The notes under the pieces: model-generated
What the model was told of the DNA's origin: nothing
The model's input: only the letters and a program-made list of their open reading frames with translations
The model's database searches: none
Position numbers and translations under genes: made by a program
Assembly (NCBI GenBank): GCA_963682175.1
Contig: OY821784.1
Span: 20,007,621 to 20,071,620 of the forward strand
Reading direction: 5' to 3'
DNA length: 64,000 bases
DNA from: Triglochin maritima
Lineage: Eukaryota; Streptophyta; Magnoliopsida; Alismatales; Juncaginaceae
Shown here: one piece after another, positions 43,787 through 56,658 of the stretch
How the letters are laid out: each line of letters begins with the position of its first letter
How positions within the stretch are numbered: the stretch's first letter is position 1

Positions 43787-46171
43787 TCCTCTCTCAATCT
43801 CCTCCTTCCCTTCTTCGCTCCTCTCCCCGTTCTCTCTCCCCCCTTCTTCCCTCTCCTTCTCCCTCCTATCCTCTTCTCTTGCCTCTACTCTCCTTTCTCT
43901 CTCTCTCTTCTCTCCCCTTCTCTATCTCCTTATCCCTCTCCTCCTCTCACCTCTCTCGGTTCCTCCCTCCTCCTCTATCTCTCTTGCTTCTCTCCTTCTG
44001 TGTCTCTACTCTCCCTTCTCTATCTCGTTCCCTTCCCCTTCCCTCTTCTCCTCCTACCCTTCTCCGTTCTCCTCTCATTTTGTTGTTCCCTCTCACCTCC
44101 TCTCTTGTTCCCTCTCTCCTTCTTCTTCTCTCTCTCCCCCTCTTCTCCCTCTCTCTCCTCCCCTCTCGTCCTCTCGTTCTCTCTCCCTCCCTCCCGCTCT
44201 CTCCCTCCTTCTCCGCTCTCTCCTCTTATCCATCTGTGTCCTCTCGTTCCCTCTCCCTTCTCCTTATCTCTCCCTCTCTCTCCTGCCCTCTCTTCCTCTC
44301 CTCTCCTTCTCCCTCATCTTCTCTCTCTCCTTTAATCCTTTCATCTCCTCTAATTGCCCCTCTCTTCTCCTTCAATCCCTCTCCTTTTTTTCTCTCACCT
44401 TCCCTTCTCTGTCTCCTCCTCTCCCTCTCCTCTTCTCCATTTCCCTCTCTCTCCTTCTCCCTCTTATTATCTCTCTCCTCTTATCTGTCCTCTCTTATTT
44501 CTCCTTCTCTATCTCCCTCTTATCCCTCTCCTTCTCTCCTTTTCTCTCTCCCACTTATCCCACTCCTCCAATCCCTCCTTCTCCTCCTCTCGCTCTCTCT
44601 CCCTTCTTCTCCCTCGTATCTCTTATCTTTTCTCCCATCCCTCTCTCTTCTTTTCTGTTCTCCTTCTCTTCTCTCCTTATCCTTATCCCTTTTCTCACTT
44701 CTCTGCCTCTATCCTTCTCTCTTCTCCTATGTTGTCTACCTCTCTCTCTTCTCCTTCTCTCTCATTCTCTCCCCCTCTCTTCCCTCTTCTCTGCCTTCTC
44801 ATTATCCTTATCCTTCTCCTCCTCTCTCCCTTCTCATTTCTCTCACCTTCTCTTTCTCTCTCTTCCGTCTATCCCTCTCTCCTTATGCCACTCTCTTTAT
44901 CTCTCTCTCCTTCTCCATCTTCTTCTCTCCCTTCGCTTGCTTCTCCTTTTCTCCCACTCATCTCTCTCTCCTCGTCCCATTCTGTACAGCCCTTCTCTCA
45001 CTCTCTCTCGTTCTACCCCTCTCTCTTCTCTCCTTCTCTACCACTCTCCTTCTCTCTCACTCTTGCGTCTTCTCTTTCTCTCATCTCCCTCGCCTCATCT
45101 CTATCTCCCTCACATTCCCTCTCCTCTCCCTTCCCTCTTATCCCTCTCCCCTTCTTCTTCTCTCCTTATCCTTCTCTCTTCTTCTTCTCTCTACCCATTT
45201 TATCCTTCTCCATCCTCCTCTTTCCCTTCTCCTTCTCTCTCTCCCTCTTTCCTTCTCTCCCACTCCTTCACCTCCTCTCTCTTCTGCCTCTCTCTTCTTC
45301 TCCCTCTCCTTCTCCGTCTCCCCTCTACTTCGCTATCCTCCTGTCTCCCTCATCTCTTTCTCTCTCCCTCTTCTCTCCTCCTTCCCTCTCTTCTCTACCT
45401 CTCTCGTTCCCTCTCCCTCCTCTTCCTTCTTCTCCTTCATTTTCTATCTCCCTCCTCCTTCTCTCGCTCTCTCCCCCTTCTTCTCCCTCCTCTCTCCCTC
45501 TCCGCTCTTGTCTATTCTCGTGTTCTCTCTCTCTGCTCTTCTTATCCTCTTTTCTCCACTCTCCTTCTCTCCCCCTTCTCTACCTCTCGCTCTCGTTCTC
45601 CATATCTCTTCTCTCTCTCTCTCTCTCCCTTTCCCTCTCTTCTCTTATCTCTCTTCCCATTTCTCCTCTTCTCTACCACTCTCCTCCCTCTTCTCCTTCT
45701 CTCCTCCTCCTTGTTCTACCCCTCACCTTCTCTCGCTTCTCCTTTTCTCACTCTCCCTCTTATGCTCTTTCTCTTCTCCTTCTCTCTCGTTCACTCTCTC
45801 CTTATCTCTCTTTACTTCTCTCTCTCTCTTTCTCCCACTCTCCTCCCTTCCTCTTCTCTCTCCCTCTCTTTCTCTCCCTCTCCTCCACTCTCCCTTCTCT
45901 CTCTTCTCTCCCTCCTCTCTCCTTCTCTAACGCTCCACCCTTCTCACTCTCCTCTTCTCTCGTTTCCTCCCTCCTTCTCTGTTCTCCTTCTCTCTCCCTC
46001 TTCCTTATCTCTTCTTCTCTCTCTCTCTGTGTCCTCTTCCCCCCTCTCTCCTCTTCCCTCTTCTCGTTCCCTATCTCTCCCCTTATAAGGATAAGGAGAG
46101 ATGGAAGAGAGGAGCGAGAGGGAGAGAAGGAGAAGAAGAGAGAGGATAAAGAGAAGAGAAGGAGATGGGAC
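43787..46171 (-). repeat. Satellite unit, 2,385 bp
   Basis: Marker states are C, A, C. It is the same length as its left neighbour and shares its private changes, so the two are a recent tandem copy. A single private change gives CTCTTGCGTCTTC near 45061. Confidence 0.9.
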
Positions 46172-48545
46172 TCCTCTCTCAATCTCCTCCTTCCCTTCTT
46201 CGCTCCTCTCCCCGTTCTCTCTCCCCCCTTCTTCCCTCTCCTTCTCCCTCCTATCCTCTTCTCTTGCCTCTACTCTCCTTTCTCTCTCTCTCTTCTCTCC
46301 CCTTCTCTATCTCCTTATCCCTCTCCTCCTCTCACCTCTCTCGGTTCCTCCCTCCTCCTCTATCTCTCTTGCTTCTCTCCTTCTGTGTCTCTACTCTCCC
46401 TTCTCTATCTCGTTCCCTTCCCCTTCCCTCTTCTCCTCCTATCCTTCTCCGTTCTCCTCTCATTTTCTTGTTCCCTCTCACCTCCTCTCTTGTTCCCTCT
46501 CTCCTTCTTCTTCTCTCTCCCCCCCCCTCTTCTCCCTCTCTCTCCTCCCCTCTCGTCCTCTCGTTCTCTCTCCCTCCCTCCCGCTCTCTCCCTCCTTCTC
46601 CGCTCTCTCCTGTTATCCATCCGTGTCCTCTCGTTCCCTCTCTCTTCTCCTTATCTCTCCCTCTCTCTCCTGCCCTCTCTTCCTCTCCTCTCCTTCTCCC
46701 TCATCTTCTCTCTCTCCTTTAATCCTTTCATCTCCTCTAATTGCCCCTCTCTTCTCCTTCAATCCCTCTCCTTTTTTTCTCTCACCTTCCCTTCTCTGTC
46801 TCCTCCTCTCCCTCTCCTCTTCTCCATTTCCCTCTCTCTCCTTCTCCCTCTTATTATCTCTCTCCTCTTATCTGTCCTCTCTTATTTCTCCTTCTCTATC
46901 TCCCTCTTATCCCTCTCCTTCTCTCCTTTTCTCTCTCCCACTTATCCCACTCCTCCACTCCCTCCTTCTCCTCCTCTCGCTCTCTCTCCCTTCTTCTCCC
47001 TCGTATCTCTTATCTTTTCTCCCATCCCTCTCTCTTCTTTTCTGTTCTCCTTCTCTTCTCTCCTTATCCTTATCCCTTTTCTCACTTTTCTGCCTCTATC
47101 CTTCTCTCTTCTCCTATGTTGTCTACCTCTCTCTCTTCTCCTTCTCTCTCATTCTCTCCCCCTCTCTTCCCTCTTCTCTGCCTTCTCATTATCCTTATCC
47201 TTCTCCTCCTCTCTCCCTTCTCATTTCTCTCACCTTCTCTTTCTCTCTCTTCCGTCTATCCCTCTCTCCTTATGCCACTCTCTTTATCTCTCTCTCCTTC
47301 TCCATCTTCTTCTCTCCCTTCGCTTGCTTCTCCTTTTCTCCCACTCATCTCTCTCTCCTCGTCCCATTCTGTACAGCCCTTCTCTCACTCTCTCTCGTTC
47401 TACCCCTCTCTCTTCTCTCCTTCTCTACCACTCTCCTTCTCTCTCACTCTTGCCTCTTCTCTTTCTCTCATCTCCCTCGCCTCATCTCTATCTCCCTCAC
47501 ATTCCCTCTCCTCTCCCTTCCCTCTTATCCCTCTCCCCTTCTTCTTCTCTCCTTATCCTTCTCTCTTCTTCTTCTCTCTACCCATTTTATCCTTCTCCAT
47601 CCTCCTCTTTCCCTTCTCCTTCTCTCTCTCCCTCTTTCCTTCTCTCCCACTCCTTCACCTCCTCTCTCTTCTGCCTCTCTCTTCTTCTCCCTCTCCTTCT
47701 CCGTCTCCCCTCTACTTCGCTATCCTCCTGTCTCCCTCATCTCTTTCTCTCTCCTCCTTCCCTCTCTTCTCTACCTCTCTCGTTCCCTCTCCCTCCTCTT
47801 CCTTCTTCTCCTTCATTTTCTATCTCCCTCCTCCTTCTCTCGCTCTCTCCCCCTTCTTCTCCCTCCTCTCTCCCTCTCCGCTCTTGTCTATTCTCGTGTT
47901 CTCTCTCTCTGCTCTTCTTATCCTCTTTTCTCCACTCTCCTTCTCTCCCCCTTCTCTACCTCTCGCTCTCGTTCTCCATATCTCTTCTCTCTCTCTCTCT
48001 CCCTTTCCCTCTCTTCTCTTATCTCTCTTCCCATTTCTCCTCTTCTCTACCATTCTCCTCCCTCTTCTCCTTCTCTCCTCCTCCTTGTTCTACCCCTCAC
48101 CTTCTCTCGCTTCTCCTTTTCTCACTCTCCCTCTTATGCTCTTTCTCTTCTCCTTCTCTCTCGTTCACTCTCTCCTTATCTCTCTTTACTTCTCTCTCTC
48201 TCTTTCTCCCTCTCTCCTCCCTTCCTCTTCTCTCTCCCTCTCTTTCTCTCCCTCTCCTCCACTCTCCCTTCTCTCTCTTCTCTCCCTCCTCTCTCCTTCT
48301 CTAACGCTCCACCCTTCTCACTCTCCTCTTCTCTCGTTTCCTCCCTCCTTCTCTGTTCTCCTTCTCTCTCCCTCTTCCTTATCTCTTCTTCTCTCTCTCT
48401 GTGTGTCCTCTTCCCCCCTCTCTCCTCTTCCCTCTTCTCGTTCCCTATCTCTCCCCTTATAAGGATAAGGAGAGATGGAAGAGAGGAGCGAGAGGGAGAG
48501 AAGGAGAAGAAGAGAGAGGATAAAGAGAAGAGAAGGAGATGGGAC
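46172..48545 (-). repeat. Satellite unit, 2,374 bp
   Basis: Marker states are C, A, C. A C-run expansion near 46519 and TGTTATCCATCCG near 46610 are shared with the next two units. About 11 bases are missing near 47750. Confidence 0.9.
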
Positions 48546-50929
48546 TCCTCTCTCAATCTCCTCCTTCCCTTCTTCGCTCCTCTCCCCGTTCTCTCTCCCC
48601 CCTTCTTCCCTCTCCTTCTCCCTCCTATCCTCTTCTCTTGCCTCTACTCTCCTTTCTCTCTCTCTCTTCTCTCCCCTTCTCTATCTCCTTATCCCTCTCC
48701 TCCTCTCACCTCTCTCGGTTCCTCCCTCCTCCTCTATCTCTCTTGCTTCTCTCCTTCTGTGTCTCTACTCTCCCTTCTCTATCTCGTTCCCTTCCCCTTC
48801 CCTCTTCTCCTCCTATCCTTCTCCGTTCTCCTCTCATTTTCTTGTTCCCTCTCACCTCCTCTCTTGTTCCCTCTCTCCTTCTTCTTCTCTCTCCCCCCCC
48901 TCTTCTCCCTCTCTCTCCTCCCCTCTCGTCCTCTCGTTCTCTCTCCCTCCCTCCCGCTCTCTCCCTCCTTCTCCGCTCTCTCCTGTTATCCATCCGTGTC
49001 CTCTCGTTCCCTCTCTCTTCTCCTTATCTCTCCCTCTCTCTCCTGCCCTCTCTTCCTCTCCTCTCCTTCTCCCTCATCTTCTCTCTCTCCTTTAATCCTT
49101 TCATCTCCTCTAATTGCCCCTCTCTTCTCCTTCAATCCCTCTCCTTTTTTTCTCTCACCTTCCCTTCTCTGTCTCCTCCTCTCCCTCTCCTCTTCTCCAT
49201 TTCCCTTTCTCTCCTTCTCCCTCTTATTATCTCTCTCCTCTTATCTGTCCTCTCTTATTTCTCCTTCTCTATCTCCCTCTTATCCCTCTCCTTCTCTCCT
49301 TTTCTCTCTCCCACTTATCCCACTCCTCCACTCCCTCCTTCTCCTCCTCTCGCTCTCTCTCCCTTCTTCTCCCTCGTATCTCTTATCTTTTCTCCCATCC
49401 CTCTCTCCTCTTTTCTGTTCTCCTTCTCTTCTCTCCTTATCCTTATCCCTATTCTCACTTCTCTGCCTCTATCCTTCTCTCTTCTCCTATGTTGTCTACC
49501 TCTCTCTCTTCTCCTTCTCTCTCATTCTCTCCCCCTCTCTTCCCTCTTCTCTGCCTTCTCATTATCCTTATCCTTCTCCTCCTCTCTCCCTTCTCATTTC
49601 TCTCACCTTCTCTTTCTCTCTCTTCCGTCTATCCCTCTCTCCTTATGCCACTCTCTTTATCTCTCTCTCCTTCTCCATCTTCTTCTCTCCCTTCTCTTGC
49701 TTCTCCTTTTCTCCCACTCATCTCTCTCTCCTCGTCCCATTCTGTACAGCCCTTCTCTCACTCTCTCTCGTTCTACCCCTCTCTCTTCTCTCCTTCTCTA
49801 CCACTCTCCTTCTCTCTCACTCTTGCCTCTTCTCTTTCTCTCATCTCCCTCGCCTCATCTCTATCTCCCTCACATTCCCTCTCCTCTCCCTTCCCTCTTA
49901 TCCCTCTCCCCTTCTTCTTCTCTCCTTATCCTTCTCTCTTCTTCTTCTCTCTACCCATTTTATCCTTCTCCACCCTCCTCTTTCCCTTCTCCTTCTCTCT
50001 CTCCCTCTTTCCTTCTCTCCCACTCCTTCACCTCCTCTCTCTTCTGCCTCTCTCTTCTTCTCCCTCTCCTTCTCCGTCTCCCCTCTACTTCGCTATCCTC
50101 CTGCCTCCCTCATCTCTTTCTCTCTCCCTCTTCTCTCCTCCTTCCCTCTCTTCTCTACCTCTCTCGTTCCCTCTCCCTCCTCTTCCTTCTTCTCCTTCAT
50201 TTTCTATCTCCCTCCTCCTTCTCTCGCTCTCTCCCCCTTCTTCTCCCTCCTCTCTCCCTCTCCGCTCTTGTCTATTCTCGTGTTCTCTCTCTCTGCTCTT
50301 CTTATCCTCTTTTCTCCACTCTCCTTCTCTCCCCCTTCTCTACCTCTCGCTCTCGTTCTCCATATCTCTTCTCTCTCTCTCTCTCCCTTTCCCTCTCTTC
50401 TCTTATCTCTCTTCCCATTTCTCCTCTTCTCTACCATTCTCCTCCCTCTTCTCCTTCTCTCCTCCTCCTTGTTCTACCCCTCACCTTCTCTCGCTTCTCC
50501 TTTTCTCACTCTCCCTCTTATGCTCTTTCTCTTCTCCTTCTCTCTCGTTCACTCTCTCCTTATCTCTCTTTACTTCTCTCTCTCTCTTTCTCCCTCTCTC
50601 CTCCCTTCCTCTTCTCTCTCCCTCTCTTTCTCTCCCTCTCCTCCACTCTCCCTTCTCTCTCTTCTCTCCCTCCTCTCTCCTTCTCTAACGCTCCACCCTT
50701 CTCACTCTCCTCTTCTCTCGTTTCCTCCCTCCTTCTCTGTTCTCCTTCTCTCTCCCTCTTCCTTATCTCTTCTTCTCTCTCTCTGTGTGTCCTCTTCCCC
50801 CCTCTCTCCTCTTCCCTCTTCTCGTTCCCTATCTCTCCCCTTATAAGGATAAGGAGAGATGGAAGAGAGGAGCGAGAGGGAGAGAAGGAGAAGAAGAGAG
50901 AGGATAAAGAGAAGAGAAGGAGATGGGAC
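48546..50929 (-). repeat. Satellite unit, 2,384 bp
   Basis: Marker states are C, T, C: the second site has reverted to the state of the 35-41 kb units. CTCCACCCTCC (near 49970) and CCTGCCTCCC (near 50100) are shared only with the next unit. Confidence 0.9.
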
Positions 50930-52600
50930 TCCTCTCTCAATCTCCTCCTTCCCTTCTTCGCTCCTCTCCCCGTTCTCTCTCCCCCCTTCTTCCCTCTCCT
51001 TCTCCCTCCTATCCTCTTCTCTTGCCTCTACTCTCCTTTCTCTCTCTCTCTTCTCTCCCCTTCTCTATCTCCTTATCCCTCTCCTCCTCTCACCTCTCTC
51101 GGTTCCTCCCTCCTCCTCTATCTCTCTTGCTTCTCTCCTTCTGTGTCTCTACTCTCCCTTCTCTATCTCGTTCCCTTCCCCTTCCCTCTTCTCCTCCTAT
51201 CCTTCTCCGTTCTCCTCTCATTTTCTTGTTCCCTCTCACCTCCTCTCTTGTTCCCTCTCTCCTTCTTCTTCTCTCTCCCCCCCCTCTTCTCCCTCTCTCT
51301 CCTCCCCTCTCGTCCTCTCGTTCTCTCTCCCTCCCTCCCGCTCTCTCCCTCCTTCTCCGCTCTCTCCTGTTATCCATCCGTGTCCTCTCGTTCCCTCTCT
51401 CTTCTCCTTATCTCTCCCTCTCTCTCCTGCCCTCTCTTCCTCTCCTCTCCTTCTCCCTCATCTTCTCTCTCTCCTTTAATCCTTTCATCTCCTCTAATTG
51501 CCCCTCTCTTCTCCTTCAATCCCTCTCCTTTTTTTCTCTCACCTTCCCTTCTCTGTCTCCTCCTCTCCCTCTCCTCTTCTCCATTTCCCTTTCTCTCCTT
51601 CTCCCTCTTATTATCTCTCTCCTCTTATCTGTCCTCTCTTATTTCTCCTTCTCTATCTCCCTCTTATCCCTCTCCTTCTCTCCTTTTCTCTCTCCCACTT
51701 ATCCCACTCCTCCACTCCCTCCTTCTCCTCCTCTCGCTCTCTCTCCCTTCTTCTCCCTCGTATCTCTTATCTTTTCTCCCATCCCTCTCTCCTCTTTTCT
51801 GTTCTCCTTCTCTTCTCTCCTTATCCTTATCCCTATTCTCACTTCTCTGCCTCTATCCTTCTCTCTTCTCCTATGTTGTCTACCTCTCTCTCTTCTCCTT
51901 CTCTCTCATTCTCTCCCCCTCTCTTCCCTCTTCTCTGCCTTCTCATTATCCTTATCCTTCTCCTCCTCTCTCCCTTCTCATTTCTCTCACCTTCTCTTTC
52001 TCTCTCTTCCGTCTATCCCTCTCTCCTTATGCCACTCTCTTTATCTCTCTCTCCTTCTCCATCTTCTTCTCTCCCTTCTCTTGCTTCTCCTTTTCTCCCA
52101 CTCATCTCTCTCTCCTCGTCCCATTCTGTACAGCCCTTCTCTCACTCTCTCTCGTTCTACCCCTCTCTCTTCTCTCCTTCTCTACCACTCTCCTTCTCTC
52201 TCACTCTTGCCTCTTCTCTTTCTCTCATCTCCCTCGCCTCATCTCTATCTCCCTCACATTCCCTCTCCTCTCCCTTCCCTCTTATCCCTCTCCCCTTCTT
52301 CTTCTCTCCTTATCCTTCTCTCTTCTTCTTCTCTCTACCCATTTTATCCTTCTCCACCCTCCTCTTTCCCTTCTCCTTCTCTCTCTCCCTCTTTCCTTCT
52401 CTCCCACTCCTTCACCTCCTCTCTCTTCTGCCTCTCTCTTCTTCTCCCTCTCCTTCTCCGTCTCCCCTCTACTTCGCTATCCTCCTGCCTCCCTCATCTC
52501 TTTCTCTCTCCCTCTTCTCTCCTCCTTCCCTCTCTTCTCTACCTCTCTCGTTCCCTCTCCCTCCTCTTCCTTCTTCTCCTTCATTTTCTATCTCCCTCCT

Positions 52601-52749
52601 CCTTCTCTCGCTCTCTCCCCCTTCTTCTCCCTCCTCTCTCCCTCTCCGCTCTTGTCTATTCTCGTGTTCTCTCTCTCTGCTCTTCTTATCCTCTTTTCTC
52701 CACTCTCCTTCTCTCCCCCTTCTCTACCTCTCGCTCTCGTTCTCCATAT

Positions 52750-52787
<38 letters not shown>

Positions 52788-53540
52788 CCTTTCCCTCTCT
52801 TCTCTTATCTCTCTTCCCATTTCTCCTCTTCTCTACCACTCTCCTCCCTCTTCTCCTTCTCTCCTCCTCCTTGTTCTACCCCTCACCTTCTCTCGCTTCT
52901 CCTTTTCTCACTCTCCCTCTTATGCTCTTTCACTTCTCCTTCTCTCTCGTTCACTCTCTCCTTATCTCTCTTTACTTCTCTCTCTCTCTTTCTCCCTCTC
53001 TCCTCCCTTCCTCTTCTCTCTCCCTCTCTTTCCCTCCCTCTCCTCCACTCTCCCTTCTCTCTCTTCTCTCCCTCCTCCTTCTCTCGCTCTCTCCCCCTTC
53101 TTCTCCCTCCTCTCTCCCTCTCCGCTCTTGTCTATTCTCGTGTTCTCTCTCTCTGCTCTTCTTATCCTCTTTTCTCCACTCTCCTTCTCTCCCCCTTCTC
53201 TACCTCTCGCTCTCGTTCTCCATATCTCTTCTCTCTCTCTCTCTCTCTCTCCCTTTCCCTCTCTTCTTTTATCTCTCTTCCCATTTCTCCTCTTCTCTAC
53301 CACTCTCCTCCCTCTTCTCCTTCTCTCCTCCTCCTTGTTCTACCCCTCACCTTCTCTCGCTTCTCCTTTTCTCACTCTCCCTCTTATGCTCTTTCTCTTC
53401 TCCTTCTCTCTCGTTCACTCTCTCCTTATCTCTCTTTACTTCTCTCTCTCTCTTTCTCCCTCTCTCCTCCCTTCCTCTTCTCTCTCCCTCTCTTTCTCTC
53501 CCTCTCCTCCACTCTCCCTTCTCTCTCTTCTCTCCCTCCT
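52601..53540 (-). repeat. Internal tandem duplication of about 470 bp (first long unit)
   Basis: Both halves begin CCTTCTCTCGCTCTC. The junction is at CTCCCTCCT/CCTTCTCTCG near 53077, with CCCTCCT microhomology. The first half has a TCTTTCCCTCCCTC variant not found in ordinary units. Most of the length difference between halves comes from the CT run. Confidence 0.92.
52754..52783 (-). repeat. (TC)15 microsatellite inside a unit
   Basis: This is the per-unit GA run seen on the opposite strand and is about twice the length seen in nearby units, for example near 47987 and 50370. Confidence 0.88.
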
Positions 53541-53795
53541 CTCTCCTTCTCTAACGCTCCACCCTTCTCACTCTCCTCTTCTCTCGTTTCCTCCCTCCTT
53601 CTCTGTTCTCCTTCTCTCTCCCTCTTCCTTATCTCTTCTTCTCTCTCTCTCTGTGTCCTCTTCCCCCCTCTCTCCTCTTCCCTCTTCTCGTTCCCTATCT
53701 CTCCCCTTATAAGGATAAGGAGAGATGGAAGAGAGGAGCGAGAGGGAGAGAAGGAGAAGAAGAGAGAGGATAAAGAGAAGAGAAGGAGATGGGAC

Positions 53796-56658
53796 TCCTC
53801 TCTCAATCTCCTCCTTCCCTTCTTCGCTCCTCTCCCCGTTCTCTCTCCCCCCTTCTTCCCTCTCCTTCTCCCTCCTATCCTCTTCTCTTGCCTCTACTCT
53901 CCTTTCTCTCTCTCTCTTCTCTCCCCTTCTCTATCTCCTTATCCCTCTCCTCCTCTCACCTCTCTCGGTTCCTCCCTCCTCCTCTATCTCTCTTGCTTCT
54001 CTCCTTCTGTGTCTCTATCTCCCTTCTCTATCTCGTTCCCTTCCCCTTCCCTCTTCTCCTCCTATCCTTCTCCGTTCTCCTCTCATTTTCTTGTTCCCTC
54101 TCACCTCCTCTCTTGTTCCCTCTCTCCTTCTTCTTCTCTCTCTCCCCCTCTTCTCCCTCTCTCTCCTCCCCTCTCGTCCTCTCGTTCTCTCTCCCTCCCT
54201 CCCGCTCTCTCCCTCCTTCTCCGCTCTCTCCTCTTATCCATCCGTGTCCTCTCGTTCCCTCTCTCTTCTCCTTATCTCTCCCTCTCTCTCCTGCCCTCTC
54301 TTCCTCTCCTCTCCTTCTCCCTCATCTTCTCTCTCTCCTTTAATCCTTTCATCTCCTCTAATTGCCCCTCTCTTCTCCTTCAATCCCTCTCCTTTTTTTT
54401 CTCTCACCTTCCCTTCTCTGTCTCCTCCTCTCCCTCTCCTCTTCTCCATTTCCCTCTCTCTCCTTCTCCCTCTTATTATCTCTCTCTTTCTCTCTCCTCT
54501 TATCTGTCCTCTCTTATTTCTCCTTCTCTATCTCCCTCTTATCCCTCTCCTTCTCTCCTTTTCTCTCTCCCACTTATCCCACTCCTCCACTCCCTCCTTC
54601 TCCTCCTCTCGCTCTCTCTCCCTTCTTCTCCCTCGTATCTCTTATCTTTTCTCCCATCACTCTCTCTTCTTTTATGTTCTCCTTCTCTTCTCTCCTTATC
54701 CTTATCCCTTTTCTCACTTCTCTGCCTCTATCCTTCTCTCTTCTCCTATGTTGTCTACCTCTCTCTCTTCTCCTTCTCTCTCATTCTCTCCCCCTCTCTT
54801 CCCTCTTCTCTGCCTTCTCATTATCTTTATCCTTCTCCTCCTCTCTCCCTTCTCATTTCTCTCACCTTCTCTTTCTCTCTCTTCCGTCTATCCCTCTCTC
54901 CTTATGCCACTCTCTTTATCTCTCTCTCCTTCTCCATCTTCTTCTCCCCCTTCTCTTGCTTCTCCTTTTCTCCCACTCATCTCTCTCTCCTCGTCCCATT
55001 CTGTACAGCCCTTCTCTCACTCTCTCTCGTTCTACCCCTCTCCCTTCTCTCCTTCTCTACCACTCTCCTTCTCTCTCACTCTTGCCTCTTCTCTTTCTCT
55101 CATCTCCCTCGCCTCATCTCTATCTCCCTCACATTCCCTCTCCTCTCCCTTCCCTCTTATCCCTCTCCCCTTCTTCTTCTCTCCTTATCCTTCTCTCTTC
55201 TTCTTCTCTCTACCCATTTTATCCTTCTCCATCCTCCTCTTTCCCTTCTCCTTCTCTCTCTCCCTCTTTCCTTCTCTCCCACTCCTTCACCTCCTCTCTC
55301 TTCTGCCTCTCTCTTCTTCTCCCTCTCCTTCTCCGTCTCCCCTCTACTTCGCTATCCTCCTGTCTCCCTCATCTCTTTCTCTCTCCCTCTTCTCTCCTCC
55401 TTCCCTCTCTTCTCTACCTCTCTCGTTCCCTCTCCCTCCTCTTCCTTCTTCTCCTTCATTTTCTATCTCCCTCCTCCTTCTCTCGCTCTCTCCCCCTTCT
55501 TCTCCCTCCTCTCTCCCTCTCCGCTCTTGTCTATTCTCGTGTTCTCTCTCTCTGCTCTTCTTATCCTCTTTTCTCCACTCTCCTTCTCTCCCCCTTCTCT
55601 ACCTCTCGCTCTCGTTCTCCATATCTCTTCTCTCTCTCTCTCTCTCTCCCTTTCCCTCTCTTCTCTTATCTCTCTTCCCATTTCTCCTCTTCTCTACCAC
55701 TCTCCTCCCTCTTCTCCTTCTCTCCTCCTCCTTGTTCTACCCCTCACCTTCTCTCGCTTCTCCTTTTCTCACTCTCCCTCTTATGCTCTTTCTCTTCTCC
55801 TTCTCTCTCGTTCACTCTCTCCTTATCTCTCTTTACTTCTCTCTCTCTCTTTCTCCCTCTCTCCTCCCTTCCTCTTCTCTCTCCCTCTCTTTCCCTCCCT
55901 CTCCTCCACTCTCCCTTCTCTCTCTTCTCTCCCTCCTCCTTCTCTCGCTCTCTCCCCCTTCTTCTCCCTCCTCTCTCCCTCTCCGCTCTTGTCTATTCTC
56001 GTGTTCTCTCTCTCTGCTCTTCTTATCCTCTTTTCTCCACTCTCCTTCTCTCCCCCTTCTCTACCTCTCGCTCTCGTTCTCCATATCTCTTCTCTCTCTC
56101 TCTCTCTCTCTCTCCCTTTCCCTCTCTTCTCTTAGCTCTCTTCCCATTTCTCCTCTTCTCTACCACTCTCCTCCCTCTTCTCCTTCTCTCCTCCTCCTTG
56201 TTCTACCCCTCACCTTCTCTCGCTTCTCCTTTTCTCACTCTCCCTCTTATGCTCTTTCTCTTCTCCTTCTCTCTCGTTCACTCTCTCCTTATCTCTCTTT
56301 ACTTCTCTCTCTCTCTTTCTCCCTCTCTCCTCCCTTCCTCTTCTCTCTCCCTCTCTTTCTCTCCCTCTCCTCCACTCTCCCTTCTCTCTCTTCTCTCCCT
56401 CCTCTCTCCTTCTCTAACGCTCCACCCTTCTCACTCTCCTCTTCTCTCGTTTCCTCCCTCCTTCTCTGTTCTCCTTCTCTCTCCCTCTTCCTTATCTCTT
56501 CTTCTCTCTCTCTCTGTGTCCTCTTCCCCCCTCTCTCCTCTTCCCTCTTCTCGTTCCCTATCTCTCCCCTTATAAGGATAAGGAGAGATGGAAGAGAGGA
56601 GCGAGAGGGAGAGAAGGAGAAGAAGAGAGAGGATAAAGAGAAGAGAAGGAGATGGGAC
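53796..56658 (-). repeat. Long satellite unit, 2,863 bp, with internal duplication
   Basis: Marker states are C, A, C. It has the same internal duplication as its neighbour but differs from it at the second marker site, so the duplication was copied into, or the marker exchanged out of, one of the two. A small deletion gives GTGTCTCTATCTCCC near 54010, and AGCTCTCTTCCC near 56134 is private. Confidence 0.92.
55476..56403 (-). repeat. Internal tandem duplication of about 465 bp (second long unit)
   Basis: The halves are 55476-55937 and 55938-56403, with the same junction sequence and the same TCTTTCCCTCCCTC variant as in the 52.6 kb case. One original event that was then amplified with the unit is the simplest reading. 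Confidence 0.92.

Larger units (their letters stand above)
50930..53795 (-). repeat. Long satellite unit, 2,866 bp, with internal duplication
   Basis: It is 0.48 kb longer than its neighbours because 52601-53076 is repeated at 53077-53540. Marker states are C, T, C, and the private changes of the previous unit are present in its first half. Confidence 0.92.
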
